NCBI RefSeq assembly: GCF_000711875.1
Contig: NZ_JONM01000001.1
Coordinates: forward strand, 289,934-353,933
Direction of reading: 5' to 3'
Source of the DNA: Andreprevotia chitinilytica DSM 18519
GTDB lineage: Bacteria; Pseudomonadota; Gammaproteobacteria; Burkholderiales; Chitinibacteraceae
DNA: 64,000 nt
Part shown: positions 44,073-52,729 of the stretch, in pieces
Layout: each line of letters opens with the position of its first letter
Numbering within the stretch: the first letter of the stretch is position 1
The notes under the pieces: model-generated
The model's input: only the letters and a program-made list of their open reading frames with translations
What the model was told of the DNA's origin: nothing
The model's database searches: none
Program-made: the position numbers and the translations under genes

Positions 44073-44909
44073 TCACGCCTCGCAAGCCGCCGCATAAATC
44101 TGCAGCAAGGTACTGATCTGCAACGAAGCACTCCCCACCAACGCACCATCGATATCCGGCATGGCGAACAAGGCGGCGGCGTTGTCGGCTTTCACACTGC
44201 CGCCATACAACAAAGGCATGACATCGGCGGCTGCGGCATCCATCGCGGCCAGACGGCTGCGGAGGAAGGCATGCACCTCTTGCGCCATTTCCGGCGTCGC
44301 GGCTTGACCGGTGCCGATGGCCCAGACCGGTTCATAGGCGATCACCGCCTTGCGCCAACCCTCGGTCGCGAGCAGGGCATTCAATTGATGTAGCAAGGCG
44401 GCTTCGGTCTGGCCGGTCTGGCGCTCCACCCAGCTTTCGCCGATGCAGACGATGGGCGTGAGGCCGGCATCGACACAGGCTTGTGCTTTGGCGGCGATCA
44501 ATGCGTCGTGTTCGTGATGGTGCTGGCGGCGTTCCGAGTGGCCGACGATGGCGTAGCGGCAACCCAGCTCGTTCAACATGGCGGCCGACCATTCGCCGGT
44601 GCGTGCGCCATCGACCGTCTCAGCCACATTTTGGGCACTGAACTGCACTTGAGTGGATTGCGCCAGGCGGGCGACTTCGCCCAGGTAGGGCGCTGGCGGG
44701 CAGAGCACGATGCCGACTTCAGCTGTGGCGACACTTGCCAGCAGCGGGACGGCTTCCTGGCACATGGCCAGGCTGCCGTACATCTTCCAGTTGGCGACCA
44801 CGAGTTTGCGTCGATGTACTGGCGCTGGATTGATGCCCTTTGTGTCTGCTTGCCAACGGGGTTGCACAGCGGCCGGGGCATGCCGGGAACCAGTAAAGAG
44901 ATCCATCAT
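44073..44909 (-). CDS. tpiA: Triosephosphate isomerase with an N-terminal extension
   Basis: 278 residues. Catalytic features: VVANWKMYG (Lys), YAIVGHSERRQ (His), VIAYEPVWAIGTG (Glu) and LLYGGSVKADNA phosphate loop. Thirty-three residues precede the usual start (MMDLFTGSRHAPAAVQPRWQ and onward); GAGAGAGG lies right before the ATG pair at 44909/44906 and no start codon occurs closer to the core, so the extension is likely real. It isomerises DHAP to glyceraldehyde-3-P. It starts 13 bp after the glpD stop, coupling DHAP made from glycerol to gluconeogenesis. Confidence 0.93.
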   Translation of the reverse strand: MMDLFTGSRHAPAAVQPRWQADTKGINPAPVHRRKLVVANWKMYGSLAMCQEAVPLLASVATAEVGIVLCPPAPYLGEVARLAQSTQVQFSAQNVAETVDGARTGEWSAAMLNELGCRYAIVGHSERRQHHHEHDALIAAKAQACVDAGLTPIVCIGESWVERQTGQTEAALLHQLNALLATEGWRKAVIAYEPVWAIGTGQAATPEMAQEVHAFLRSRLAAMDAAAADVMPLLYGGSVKADNAAALFAMPDIDGALVGSASLQISTLLQIYAAACEA

Positions 44910-44922
44910 TCACCTCTCTCCA

Positions 44923-46491
44923 TCAAGCAACGCGCGCACGCTGTGCGTGTGCAACAGGCGTATCGCGGCCGGCGTGTTTTTCCAGCCAGTGTTCCAGCGC
45001 CACGACGTGTTCGGGCAGCAAATGCAGCTTGAGCTTGGAGCGCCGCCACAGGATGTCCTCGGCGGTACGCGCCCATTCCACCTTGATCAGATAGCGCACC
45101 TCGGCAGCGTAGAGGCCCGGGGCGATTTCTTCGCCCAGGTCGGCCACGGTGCGGGCCGGAGCGATCACGCGCTCAAGCCGGGTGCCATAGGCGCGGGCGT
45201 AGCGGGTCAATAGCGTTTCGGGCAGTAGCGGATAGCGTTTCTTGGTCGCGGCCAGGAAGGCATCAAAATCGGCGTTGGGCATGTCGCCACCGGGCAAAGG
45301 CACGCCAGCCGTCCAGGCAGATTTTTTCGCGCCGGGGTTTTTCGCACAAAGGGATGGCATCAATTGGTCGACGGCTTGCTCGGCCAGTTTGCGGTAGGTG
45401 GTGATCTTGCCGCCGAAGATGGACAGCAGCGCAGGCCCGTCGGTATTCAACTCCAGCGAATAGTCGCGGGTGACGCTGGCGGCGTTGTCGGCGGCATCAT
45501 CCAGCAAGGGGCGCACGCCGGACATCGTCGCGACGATGTCTTGCGAGCCGATCTGGCGCTCGAAATAGCGGTTGCTCATCTCGCACAGATAAGCAATTTC
45601 AGACTCGTCGATGGCAACGGCAGCCGGATCGCCGTGATATTCGATATCGGTGGTGCCGATCAGCGTGAATTCGCCTTCATACGGAATGGCGAAAATGATG
45701 CGCTTGTCCGGGTTCTGGAAGATGTAGGCATAGGGGTGATCGAACAGCTTCTTCACAATGATGTGGCTGCCTTTGACCAAGCGCACCGCATGGCTGGCGT
45801 CGCCGCCGCCGATCACGTCACGCAGCATGCGATCCACCCACGGGCCGGCGGCATTCACCACGGCACGGGCGAACACGGTTTCCGGTGTGCCATCGGCATG
45901 GCGCAGCGATACGCGCCACGCATCTGCTTCGCGCACCGCGCCGACTACTGCCGTGCGGGTGAGGATGGTCGCGCCGCGCTCATGCGCATCCTGTGCATTG
46001 AGTACCACCAGTCGGGCGTCTTGCACCCAGCCATCCGAATAGGCAAAGCCACGCTTGAAGCCGCGTTTGAGTGGCACGCCAGACGGGTGCGAATCGAAAC
46101 GGATCGTTTCCGCGCCCGGCAGTACCTCACGCTTTGCCAGATGGTCGTACAGGAACAGGCCGGCGCGGATCAGCCATTCCGGGCGTTGATCAGCCGCGTG
46201 CGGCATGACGAAGCGCAGCGGCCCCATGATGTGCGGTGCGGCGCGCAGCAAGACTTCACGTTCCTGCAGCGCTTTACGCACCAGGCCGAATTCGTAGTAC
46301 TCGAGATAGCGCAGACCGCCGTGGATCAGCTTGGTGCTGGCCGACGAGGTATGCCGGGCGAGATCGTCTTGTTCGCACAGCAACACCGACAGACCACGCC
46401 CGGCGGCATCGCGTGCAATACCAGCGCCGTTGATGCCGCCGCCGATGATGAGCAAGTCATGAATCGTTTTGTTCAATGCAGTCGGAGTCAA
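44923..46491 (-). CDS. glpD: Aerobic glycerol-3-phosphate dehydrogenase
   Basis: 522 residues. FAD motif DLLIIGGGINGAGIARDAAGRGLSVLLCEQDDLARHTSSASTKLIHGGLRYLE, GVPLKRGFKRGFAYSDGWVQDARL, VNAAGPWVD and IFGGKITTYRKLAEQAVD. It oxidises glycerol-3-phosphate to DHAP and feeds electrons to quinone at the inner membrane. No ATG is available: an in-frame stop lies 15 bp upstream, so translation begins at TTG 46491 (AAGG 9 bp upstream) or TTG 46476. It shares an operon with tpiA. A candidate promoter and GlpR sites lie upstream. Confidence 0.93.
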   Translation of the reverse strand: MTPTALNKTIHDLLIIGGGINGAGIARDAAGRGLSVLLCEQDDLARHTSSASTKLIHGGLRYLEYYEFGLVRKALQEREVLLRAAPHIMGPLRFVMPHAADQRPEWLIRAGLFLYDHLAKREVLPGAETIRFDSHPSGVPLKRGFKRGFAYSDGWVQDARLVVLNAQDAHERGATILTRTAVVGAVREADAWRVSLRHADGTPETVFARAVVNAAGPWVDRMLRDVIGGGDASHAVRLVKGSHIIVKKLFDHPYAYIFQNPDKRIIFAIPYEGEFTLIGTTDIEYHGDPAAVAIDESEIAYLCEMSNRYFERQIGSQDIVATMSGVRPLLDDAADNAASVTRDYSLELNTDGPALLSIFGGKITTYRKLAEQAVDQLMPSLCAKNPGAKKSAWTAGVPLPGGDMPNADFDAFLAATKKRYPLLPETLLTRYARAYGTRLERVIAPARTVADLGEEIAPGLYAAEVRYLIKVEWARTAEDILWRRSKLKLHLLPEHVVALEHWLEKHAGRDTPVAHAQRARVA

Positions 46492-46575
46492 TTCAGTCTG
46501 CCTTCAGGGTTCTGATGTTCATTCGCCGCCCCTGAAGATTGGATCACCGCTAAAGGGGTCGGTTTCGTTTGTTGT

Positions 46576-46689
46576 ATGGTTCGTATGAAAATAATTCTAA
46601 TCGTCAATGCAAGATAAAACAACAAAATATGTTCATTTAATGTTGTTTTGTTGTTTGTTTTTGAAGTGGTTGATCGAAAATCGAAAATA
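46576..46689 (-). promoter_or_regulatory. glpD control region: candidate promoter and GlpR half-sites
   Basis: Minus-strand promoter candidate: -35 TTGTTT (46617-46622), 17-bp spacer, -10 TAGAAT (46594-46599). TATTTTCGAT (46680-46689) matches the E. coli GlpR half-site WATKYTCGWW at all ten positions, and an overlapping GATTTTCGAT (46673-46682) at nine. ATGGTTCGTA (46576-46585, plus strand) matches at eight. A 9-bp inverted repeat AAAACAACA / TGTTGTTTT (46616-46649) covers the -35. Assignments are by eye. Confidence 0.45.
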
Positions 46690-46692
46690 AAC

Positions 46693-46723
46693 CACAAAAA
46701 AAGCCCGGACATGGGTCCGGGCA
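46693..46723 (-). terminator. Terminator after glpF
   Basis: Stem GCCCGGAC / GTCCGGGC with a 3-nt loop and a T7 run on the minus strand. It separates glpF from glpD. Confidence 0.9.
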
Positions 46724-46767
46724 AACACTCAGTGATGAGCAGAGGAAGAAAAATGTTCGAATGCGGA

Positions 46768-47478
46768 TCAGTGCAGCGGGTTCAGATAAAATGCCGCCGC
46801 CAGCACTGCGCCCACCAGCGAGCCGATCACCGGCACCCAGGAATAGCCCCAGTCGCTGTCGCGCTTGCCGGGGATCGGCAGGATGGCATGCATGATGCGC
46901 GGGGCCAGATCGCGGGCCGGGCTCATCGCATAGCCGGTGGTGCCGCCCAGCGATACGCCGATGCCCAGCACCAGCAGACCGACCGGCAGCGCATCCATCG
47001 CGCCCAGAGAGACTTTCGGTGACACCATGTGCAACACGGCGAACACGAGCACGAAGGTGGCAATGACTTCGGAAGCCAGGTTGCCCGGCAGGCTGCGGAT
47101 CGCCGGCCCGGTGCAGAACACGGCGAGCTTGGTATCCGGGCAATCGGTGTTCTCGAAGTGCTTGCGATACATGAACCACATCAGGAAAGCGCCGAACATG
47201 CCGCCCAGCATTTGTGCCGCCACATAGCCCGGCACGGAAGCCCACGGGAATTTGCCGGCTACCGCCAGTGCGATCGTCACCGCCGGGTTGATATGCGCGC
47301 CGCTATACGCCGCGACACAGAATACGGCGACGAATACCGCCATCGCCCAGCCGAAGGCGATCACGATCAGGCCGCTGTTCTGGCCCTTGGTTTTATTGAG
47401 GATGACGTTGGCGACAACACCATCGCCGAGCAGGACCAGCAATGCGGTGCCGAGGAATTCTGCGATCAGAGGATTCAT
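46768..47478 (-). CDS. glpF: Glycerol facilitator (aquaglyceroporin)
   Basis: 236 residues from ATG 47478 (MNPLIAEFLGTALLVLLGDG). Six helices. The first half-helix loop has the normal SGAHINPAVTIALAV; the second reads GYAMSPARDLAPRIMHAILP, with Ser replacing Asn of the second NPA motif. The Asp after Arg, which marks glycerol-conducting members, is kept. It lets glycerol diffuse into the cell. Lies between glpK and glpD on the same strand. Confidence 0.92.
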   Translation of the reverse strand: MNPLIAEFLGTALLVLLGDGVVANVILNKTKGQNSGLIVIAFGWAMAVFVAVFCVAAYSGAHINPAVTIALAVAGKFPWASVPGYVAAQMLGGMFGAFLMWFMYRKHFENTDCPDTKLAVFCTGPAIRSLPGNLASEVIATFVLVFAVLHMVSPKVSLGAMDALPVGLLVLGIGVSLGGTTGYAMSPARDLAPRIMHAILPIPGKRDSDWGYSWVPVIGSLVGAVLAAAFYLNPLH

Positions 47479-47560
47479 TTGGAATGTCCTGAAAGGGGTT
47501 CCGAAAGGAACGGAATATAAGTGGGAGTTGCAGCCAAGCAACGACCAAGGTTTTGTTTCC

Positions 47561-47695
47561 TCGCCCATTTATGGGAGAGGGCTAGGGAGAGGGTGCTTGC
47601 AAAAGTCGATGCATTTGGCACCACCCTCACCCCCAACCCCTCTCCCATTTGTCGCTGAACAAGGCTAAAGCCTTGCACGCGAGGGCGAGGGGAGC
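47561..47695. repeat. CCCTCTCCC-type repeat, family C copy 2
   Basis: GGGAGAGGGCTAGGGAGAGG near 47573, ACCCTCACCCCCAACCCCTC near 47623, and the 32-bp tail at 47654-47685 identical to 44022-44053. It fills the gap between glpK and glpF. Confidence 0.8.
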
Positions 47696-47708
47696 CAATG
47701 CGTTGCGA

Positions 47709-49205
47709 TCAACCCGCCGCCCAAGCCTTGGTCGCCGTAATCGCGCGTTGCCAGCCTTTTACGCGGCGGGCGATCTCGACTTCCGGCAGGTCGTGTGCAA
47801 AGCGTTGATCCAGCTGCCATTGCCCTTGCACGTCTTCCACATCATTCCAGTAGCCGACCGCCAAGCCGGCGAGATAGGCCGCACCCAGCGCAGTGGTTTC
47901 GGTGATTTTCGGGCGAACCACATTGATGCCGAGGATGTCGGCCTGGAACTGCATCAACAGGTTGTTCACCGTTGCGCCACCATCCACGCGCAGTTCCGGC
48001 ACCTTGATACCGGAGTCGGCTTCCATGGCGGCAAGCACGTCCGTCGTTTGGTAAGCGATGCTTTCCAGTGCGGCGCGGGCGATGTGGGCGGAGGTGGTGC
48101 CGAGCGTGGCGCCGAACATCGAACCGCGCGCATCCTGATTCCAGTGCGGTGCGCCCAGGCCGGCGAAGGCGGGGACCAGATACAGACCGTCGCTATCGTT
48201 CACGCTGCGGGCGAGGGTTTCGACTTCGGCTGATGATCTAATGACGCCCATGCCATCGCGCAGCCATTTCACCACCGCGCCGCCAATGAAAATGCTGCCT
48301 TCCAGCGCGTATTGCACTTGGCCTTTGACTTGCCATGCCACGGTGCTGAGCAGGTTGTTGCGCGATGCGATCGGCTTGTCGCCGGTGTTCATCATCAGGA
48401 AGCAACCGGTGCCGTAGGTGTTCTTCACCATGCCGGGGCGGGTGCATTGCTGGCCGAACAGCGCTGCTTGCTGATCGCCGGCGATACCGGCAATGGCGAT
48501 GCTGCCGCCGAACAGCGCGTCGGCCGTGTGGCCGTAGACTTCGCTGGACGAACGCACGCTCGGCAGCATGCTGCGTGGAATGGTCAGCAGGTTCAGCAGC
48601 TCGTCGTCCCACTCCAGCGTGTTGATGTTGAACAGCATGGTGCGCGAGGCGTTGGAGACATCGGTGACGTGGTCGCGGCCGTGGGTGAGGTTCCACACCA
48701 GCCAGCTATCCACCGTGCCGAAGGCCAGCTTGCCTTGCTCGGCACGTTGGCGCACACCGGGCACGTTATCCAGAATCCACTTGATCTTGCTGCCGGAGAA
48801 ATAAGCATCGATCGGCAGACCGGTCTTTTCGCGGATCAGCTTTTCCAGGCCATCGGCTTTGAGCGAATCACAGAAGGAAGCGGTGCGGCGATCCTGCCAG
48901 ACGATGGCGTTGTATACCGGGTGGCCGGTTTCGCGATCCCAGACGATAGTGGTTTCGCGCTGGTTGGTGATGCCGATTGCCGCGATATGGCCGCTTTCCA
49001 GTCCGGCGGATGCAACGGCCTCGGCGGCAACGCCTGCCTGGCTCCCCCAGATTTCCAGCGGATCGTGTTCGACCCAGCCGGCTTGCGGGTAGATCTGGGT
49101 GAATTCCTTCTGCGCGACCGAGACCATATTGCCGGCGCGATCGAACACGATGGCGCGTGAGCTGGTGGTCCCTTGATCCAAGGCCAGGATGTATTGCTTT
49201 TGCAT
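47709..49205 (-). CDS. glpK: Glycerol kinase
   Basis: 498 residues. ATPase motifs: [73 protein letters not shown] and [22 protein letters not shown]. It phosphorylates glycerol to glycerol-3-phosphate in the cytoplasm, first step of the local pathway. It precedes glpF and has a 491-bp upstream region separating it from glpR. Confidence 0.96.
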   Translation of the reverse strand: MQKQYILALDQGTTSSRAIVFDRAGNMVSVAQKEFTQIYPQAGWVEHDPLEIWGSQAGVAAEAVASAGLESGHIAAIGITNQRETTIVWDRETGHPVYNAIVWQDRRTASFCDSLKADGLEKLIREKTGLPIDAYFSGSKIKWILDNVPGVRQRAEQGKLAFGTVDSWLVWNLTHGRDHVTDVSNASRTMLFNINTLEWDDELLNLLTIPRSMLPSVRSSSEVYGHTADALFGGSIAIAGIAGDQQAALFGQQCTRPGMVKNTYGTGCFLMMNTGDKPIASRNNLLSTVAWQVKGQVQYALEGSIFIGGAVVKWLRDGMGVIRSSAEVETLARSVNDSDGLYLVPAFAGLGAPHWNQDARGSMFGATLGTTSAHIARAALESIAYQTTDVLAAMEADSGIKVPELRVDGGATVNNLLMQFQADILGINVVRPKITETTALGAAYLAGLAVGYWNDVEDVQGQWQLDQRFAHDLPEVEIARRVKGWQRAITATKAWAAG

Positions 49206-49696
49206 CTATCGACTCTCCAGTTGAGGCGTCATGGGCAAGCCTTTGTGCCAAGGCCCTACCGATGACCCCGAAATGACCGTTCCCATGCACCGGTATTGTG
49301 CAACCGCTGCATCTTGCGTCCGGTATTTTGTGGCGCAAGCGGATGTTTGATTGATTTTCGGTTGTGGCGCATAAAGTTCGAAATGCAACACAAACGGAAC
49401 ATTATTCGAATATTTTGGAAAATAAAAGATGATTCGCGGCGAGCGCGCTGGCTGGCGATGCGCAATGTATGCGGGCCAGTCGGGGCTGTGTAGTGCTGGA
49501 AACCGCGACTACATTGATTTGTAGCTGCTAGCGGGGTTTGAGTCAGGCGGTGGAGGTAAGGGTTTTTCTCTATGAACATCGCACCAGTTTGTTGCGCTTT
49601 TCAGACAAGCGGAATGTTTTGGTGCGAGTTCGAGTGAATGTTGTTTGTGGCTTCGGGTGAAGAACGAACGTGGGATCGCAGGCGGAGTCCGCGCGA
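49206..49696. promoter_or_regulatory. glpK upstream region with candidate GlpR sites; no gene seen
   Basis: No convincing gene is present. An AT-rich part at 49360-49430 holds AAAGTTCGAA (49373-49382) and, on the minus strand, AATATTCGAA (49405-49414); each matches the E. coli GlpR half-site WATKYTCGWW at nine of ten positions. This is the expected place for the glpK operator. No clear -35/-10 pair could be chosen. Confidence 0.4.
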
Positions 49697-50458
49697 TTAC
49701 GCGGCGACGTACAGCTCGGTGCCGTTTTCCGCCAGCACGCTTTCCATCTCCGGCGGCACCGGGCGATCGGTAAAGAGGGCAGTCACTTGGGATAAATGCC
49801 CCAGCTGCACCATCGCCGGACGGCCGAACTTGGAATGGTCGGCAACGAGGAACACGCTGCGCGAATGCTCGATGATCGCCTCGGACGTGCGTACTTCACG
49901 CAAGTCGAAGTCCCGCAGCGTGCCGTCGGTTTCAATGCTGGAAATGCCGAGAATGGCGTAATCGACGCGGAATTTGCGAATGAACTCGATGGTCGCCTCG
50001 CCGATGATGCCGCGATCACGCGGGCGCATCACGCCACCCGCCACGATGACCTCGCAATCGGTGTAGCTGCACATCATGGCGGCGACATTGAGATTGTTGG
50101 TGATCACGCGCAAGCCCACGTGGCTATGCAGCGCCTTGGCGACTTCTTCGGTGGTCGTACCGAGGTTAATGAACAGCGAAGCGTGATTGGGGATGTGCTG
50201 TGCGACCAAGCGGGCGATGCGTTGCTTCTCAGTGCTGAACATCACCTGGCGCGTGTTGTAGGCGACGTTTTCCACACTCGAATGCGCGCTGGCCCCGCCA
50301 TGCACCCGTTGCAACATGCGGGCATCGGCCAGTTGATTGATATCGCGCCGGATGGTCTGGTGCGTGACGTCGAAATGCGTCGCGAGTTTTTCGACGCTGA
50401 CGTGACCGTCGCGCTGTACCCAGTCCAGAAGTTCTTGCTGACGCTGATTCAGGATCAT
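49697..50458 (-). CDS. glpR: DeoR-family glycerol-3-phosphate regulon repressor
   Basis: 253 residues from ATG 50458. N-terminal DeoR helix-turn-helix (RQQELLDWVQRDGHVSVEKLATHFDVTHQTIRRDINQLADARMLQRVHGGA) and a sugar-phosphate-binding domain (SLFINLGTTTEEVAKALHSHVGLRVITNNLNVAAMM, VIVAGGVMRPRDRGIIGEAT, LFLVADHSKFGRPAM-like VFLVADHSKFGRPAMV). Likely represses the glp genes until glycerol-3-phosphate binds. It lies directly upstream of glpK on the same strand. Confidence 0.9.
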   Translation of the reverse strand: MILNQRQQELLDWVQRDGHVSVEKLATHFDVTHQTIRRDINQLADARMLQRVHGGASAHSSVENVAYNTRQVMFSTEKQRIARLVAQHIPNHASLFINLGTTTEEVAKALHSHVGLRVITNNLNVAAMMCSYTDCEVIVAGGVMRPRDRGIIGEATIEFIRKFRVDYAILGISSIETDGTLRDFDLREVRTSEAIIEHSRSVFLVADHSKFGRPAMVQLGHLSQVTALFTDRPVPPEMESVLAENGTELYVAA

Positions 50459-50668
50459 GTTTGGCCGTGCCGTTATCGGGCGGGAGGACGAAATGCCACG
50501 AGTATAGCGGCAGCGGCGGCTGTGGCTGAACAGCCAGGCAACGCGAAACAGCAAATTGCGTTGATGTTACGGCGTGCCAAACCGCGTATTTTACTGATCG
50601 CTGTGGCGTCATCTAGACGTCACCATCGGCTTGCATGATCGCGCTTTTGTTATCAGGTTGTTGCTGCC

Positions 50669-51904
50669 ATGTTTTCGCCTTCACCTCACGCTGTCACGCT
50701 CCTCTCTGCCAGTTTGCTGCTGGGTTTGGCTGGATGTGGTGGGGGAGGGGCGAGCAGCACGCCTGCCGCGACCGCGGCAACGCCAGTGCCCGCCGCGCCG
50801 TCATCGGCCCAGCTGGCGGCGCTCGGCAAACAAATCTTCAGCGATCCTTCCTTGTCCGGCTCCGGCAAGATGTCGTGCGCGACTTGTCACGATCCGAACA
50901 ATGCCTATGCGCCATCGAACAATCTGGCGGTGCAGCCGGGTGGGGCAGCGCTCACTCTCTCCGGCACACGCACCGCGCCATCCTTGCGTTACCTGCAATT
51001 CGTGCCGGCGTTCAGCGAGCATTTCTTCCTCAACGCCAGTACCGATGCCGGCCCGACTGGTGGGCTGACCTGGGATGGCCGCGTCAACACGTTTGCCGAT
51101 CAAGCCAAGCTGCCCTTCCTGTCTGCTAACGAGATGGCGAACGCGAGTCCGGCTGATTTCGCCACGCGTTTACAGAAGGCCAGCTACGCGCCGCAGTTGC
51201 TGCAGGTTTTCGGTGCCGGTGTATTCAAGGACGGGACGACTGCGCTGAATGCCGCCTCGCAGGCGCTGCATGCCTTCGAATCGACCGATGCTTCGTTCAA
51301 TCCCTACACCAGCAAGTACGATCAATATCTGGCCGGCAAGGTGTCGTTATCCACGCAGGAGTTGCGCGGGCTGGCGCTCTTCAACGATCCGGCCAAAGGC
51401 AATTGCGCACAGTGCCATGTCAGCACGCCGGGTGCAGGTGGCTTGCCGCCGCAATTTACTGATCACGGCTTTGTGAATCTCGGCGTGCCACGTAATCCGG
51501 AGATTCCTGCCAATGCGGTGGCAAGCTATTTCGACTTGGGCTTATGTGGCCCAACTCGCACCGATCTGGCCAGCCACACTGAGTATTGCGGCCTGTTCAT
51601 GACGCCATCGCTGCGCAATGTGGCGCTGCGCAAGTCATTCTTTCATAACGGGCGTTTCCACACGTTGCAGGACGTGATGCACTTTTATGTCGAACGCGAT
51701 ACCAAGCCGGAAAAATGGTATCCGGCCAATGCCGATGGTTCGATCAACCAGTTCGACGATCTGCCTGTGGCCTATCGCGGCAACGTCGATATGACGGATG
51801 CGCCGTTCGGACGTCAGCCGGGAGCGGCTCCTGCACTGAGCGAGACTGAGATTGCCGATGTGATTGTGTTCATGAATACGCTGACGGATGGGTATCAGCC
51901 GTAG
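50669..51904 (+). CDS. Di-haem cytochrome c peroxidase (MauG/Ccp family) lipoprotein
   Basis: 411 residues. Lipoprotein signal (TLLSASLLLGLAGC, lipobox LAGC) and Gly/Ala linker, then haem sites CATCH (GKMSCATCHDPNNAY, about 67) and CAQCH (KGNCAQCHVSTPG, about 246). TWDGRVNTFADQAKLPF and MTPSLRNVALRKSFFHNGRFHTLQDVMHFYVERD are also family-like. It reduces periplasmic peroxide with electrons from small c-type cytochromes, or modifies a protein in the MauG manner. Monocistronic. Confidence 0.88.
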   Translation: MFSPSPHAVTLLSASLLLGLAGCGGGGASSTPAATAATPVPAAPSSAQLAALGKQIFSDPSLSGSGKMSCATCHDPNNAYAPSNNLAVQPGGAALTLSGTRTAPSLRYLQFVPAFSEHFFLNASTDAGPTGGLTWDGRVNTFADQAKLPFLSANEMANASPADFATRLQKASYAPQLLQVFGAGVFKDGTTALNAASQALHAFESTDASFNPYTSKYDQYLAGKVSLSTQELRGLALFNDPAKGNCAQCHVSTPGAGGLPPQFTDHGFVNLGVPRNPEIPANAVASYFDLGLCGPTRTDLASHTEYCGLFMTPSLRNVALRKSFFHNGRFHTLQDVMHFYVERDTKPEKWYPANADGSINQFDDLPVAYRGNVDMTDAPFGRQPGAAPALSETEIADVIVFMNTLTDGYQP

Positions 51905-52356
51905 CGTCTGCTTACGCGCTTGCCGATCGGCGGCAGGCGATCCGTGCTCATTGATGCATCCCTGGCACCGAACCCGCCCGTGGGCGCGGTGCGCCCCTGC
52001 TCGCCGCCAGGTTCCTTACTGCGCGTTCGCGAACCACACGCCCCATTCAATGATTAACGGCGCAGCCGGAATCAATTTCCGATGACTATTTCTTGTCGCT
52101 ATTGAATATCTGCATGGATTTCCAATTCAATAAACCTTTCTCAATGATTTGTAAAAATTGAAAAAAATGGCATGGGTTTTTGGTATTTTGTCAGGGACGG
52201 CGTTTCCGCTTTGGCGTTAAATAATGCTCATGGAATAGCGATGAAGCTCGCAAACGATTTGCTTTTAAATGTAAATTGATTTGGATAAAGCAGTTGGCAG
52301 TTTTAAAAGAATTTTGTGAATTAACGATCAACGTGAATTGATAGGCGGAGGTTTCT
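51905..52356. other. 452-bp intergenic region before the split dehydratase operon
   Basis: The left third is GC-rich, with a bulged GCACCG/CGGTGC hairpin (51965-51992) without a T-run. From about 52080 it turns AT-rich, consistent with a promoter region for the next operon, but no convincing -35/-10 pair or operator stands out. No open frame of note. Confidence 0.5.
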
Positions 52357-52701
52357 ATGAACGGCGATACTATTCTGGCCCTGAAGATCATGGCCTGTGA
52401 CAGCGTGGCAACTGTGCTTGAGGACGTCAAGCCAAGTGATGCCATAACGGTGAAAGACAAAGCGGGCAATACTTCTGCACTGCTTTCCAAAGATGCAATT
52501 CCGTTTGGTCACAAGATTGCGACTTGCCAGATCAAGCAAGGCGAAGAAATTTTGAAATATGGCGAAAGCCTGGGCGTGGCGACACGAACCATCGAACCGG
52601 GTGAACACGTCCACACCCAGAATATTGACAGCCAATACGGATGCGGCGATGTGAATGAGGGCGCGAGCAAAGTCGCCCATACCCGCGCTTCCCGTTATTA
52701 A
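52357..52701 (+). CDS. UxaA-family dehydratase, small (SAF) subunit
   Basis: 114 residues, after a strong GGCGGAGG ribosome site. SAF-domain motifs DAIPFGHKIATCQIKQGEEILKYGESLGVATRTIEPGEHVHTQN match the N-terminal domain of altronate/galactarate dehydratases and the small subunit of sulfolactate sulfo-lyase (SuyA). As a separate polypeptide it should pair with the large subunit 28 bp downstream. The substrate, a sugar acid or sulfolactate, cannot be fixed from sequence. Confidence 0.85.
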   Translation: MNGDTILALKIMACDSVATVLEDVKPSDAITVKDKAGNTSALLSKDAIPFGHKIATCQIKQGEEILKYGESLGVATRTIEPGEHVHTQNIDSQYGCGDVNEGASKVAHTRASRY

Positions 52702-52729
52702 TCATCAATAATCATGAGGGGTTTCCATC

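Noticed and set aside
45364-46515. A 383-codon plus-strand frame opposite glpD
   Set aside because: Shadow of a well-conserved gene with no signature of its own.
52165-52190. A TGGCATGGGTTTTTGG stretch, considered as a sigma-54 promoter for the dehydratase operon
   Set aside because: The -12 GC is missing and spacing does not fit TGGCAC-N5-TTGCW.
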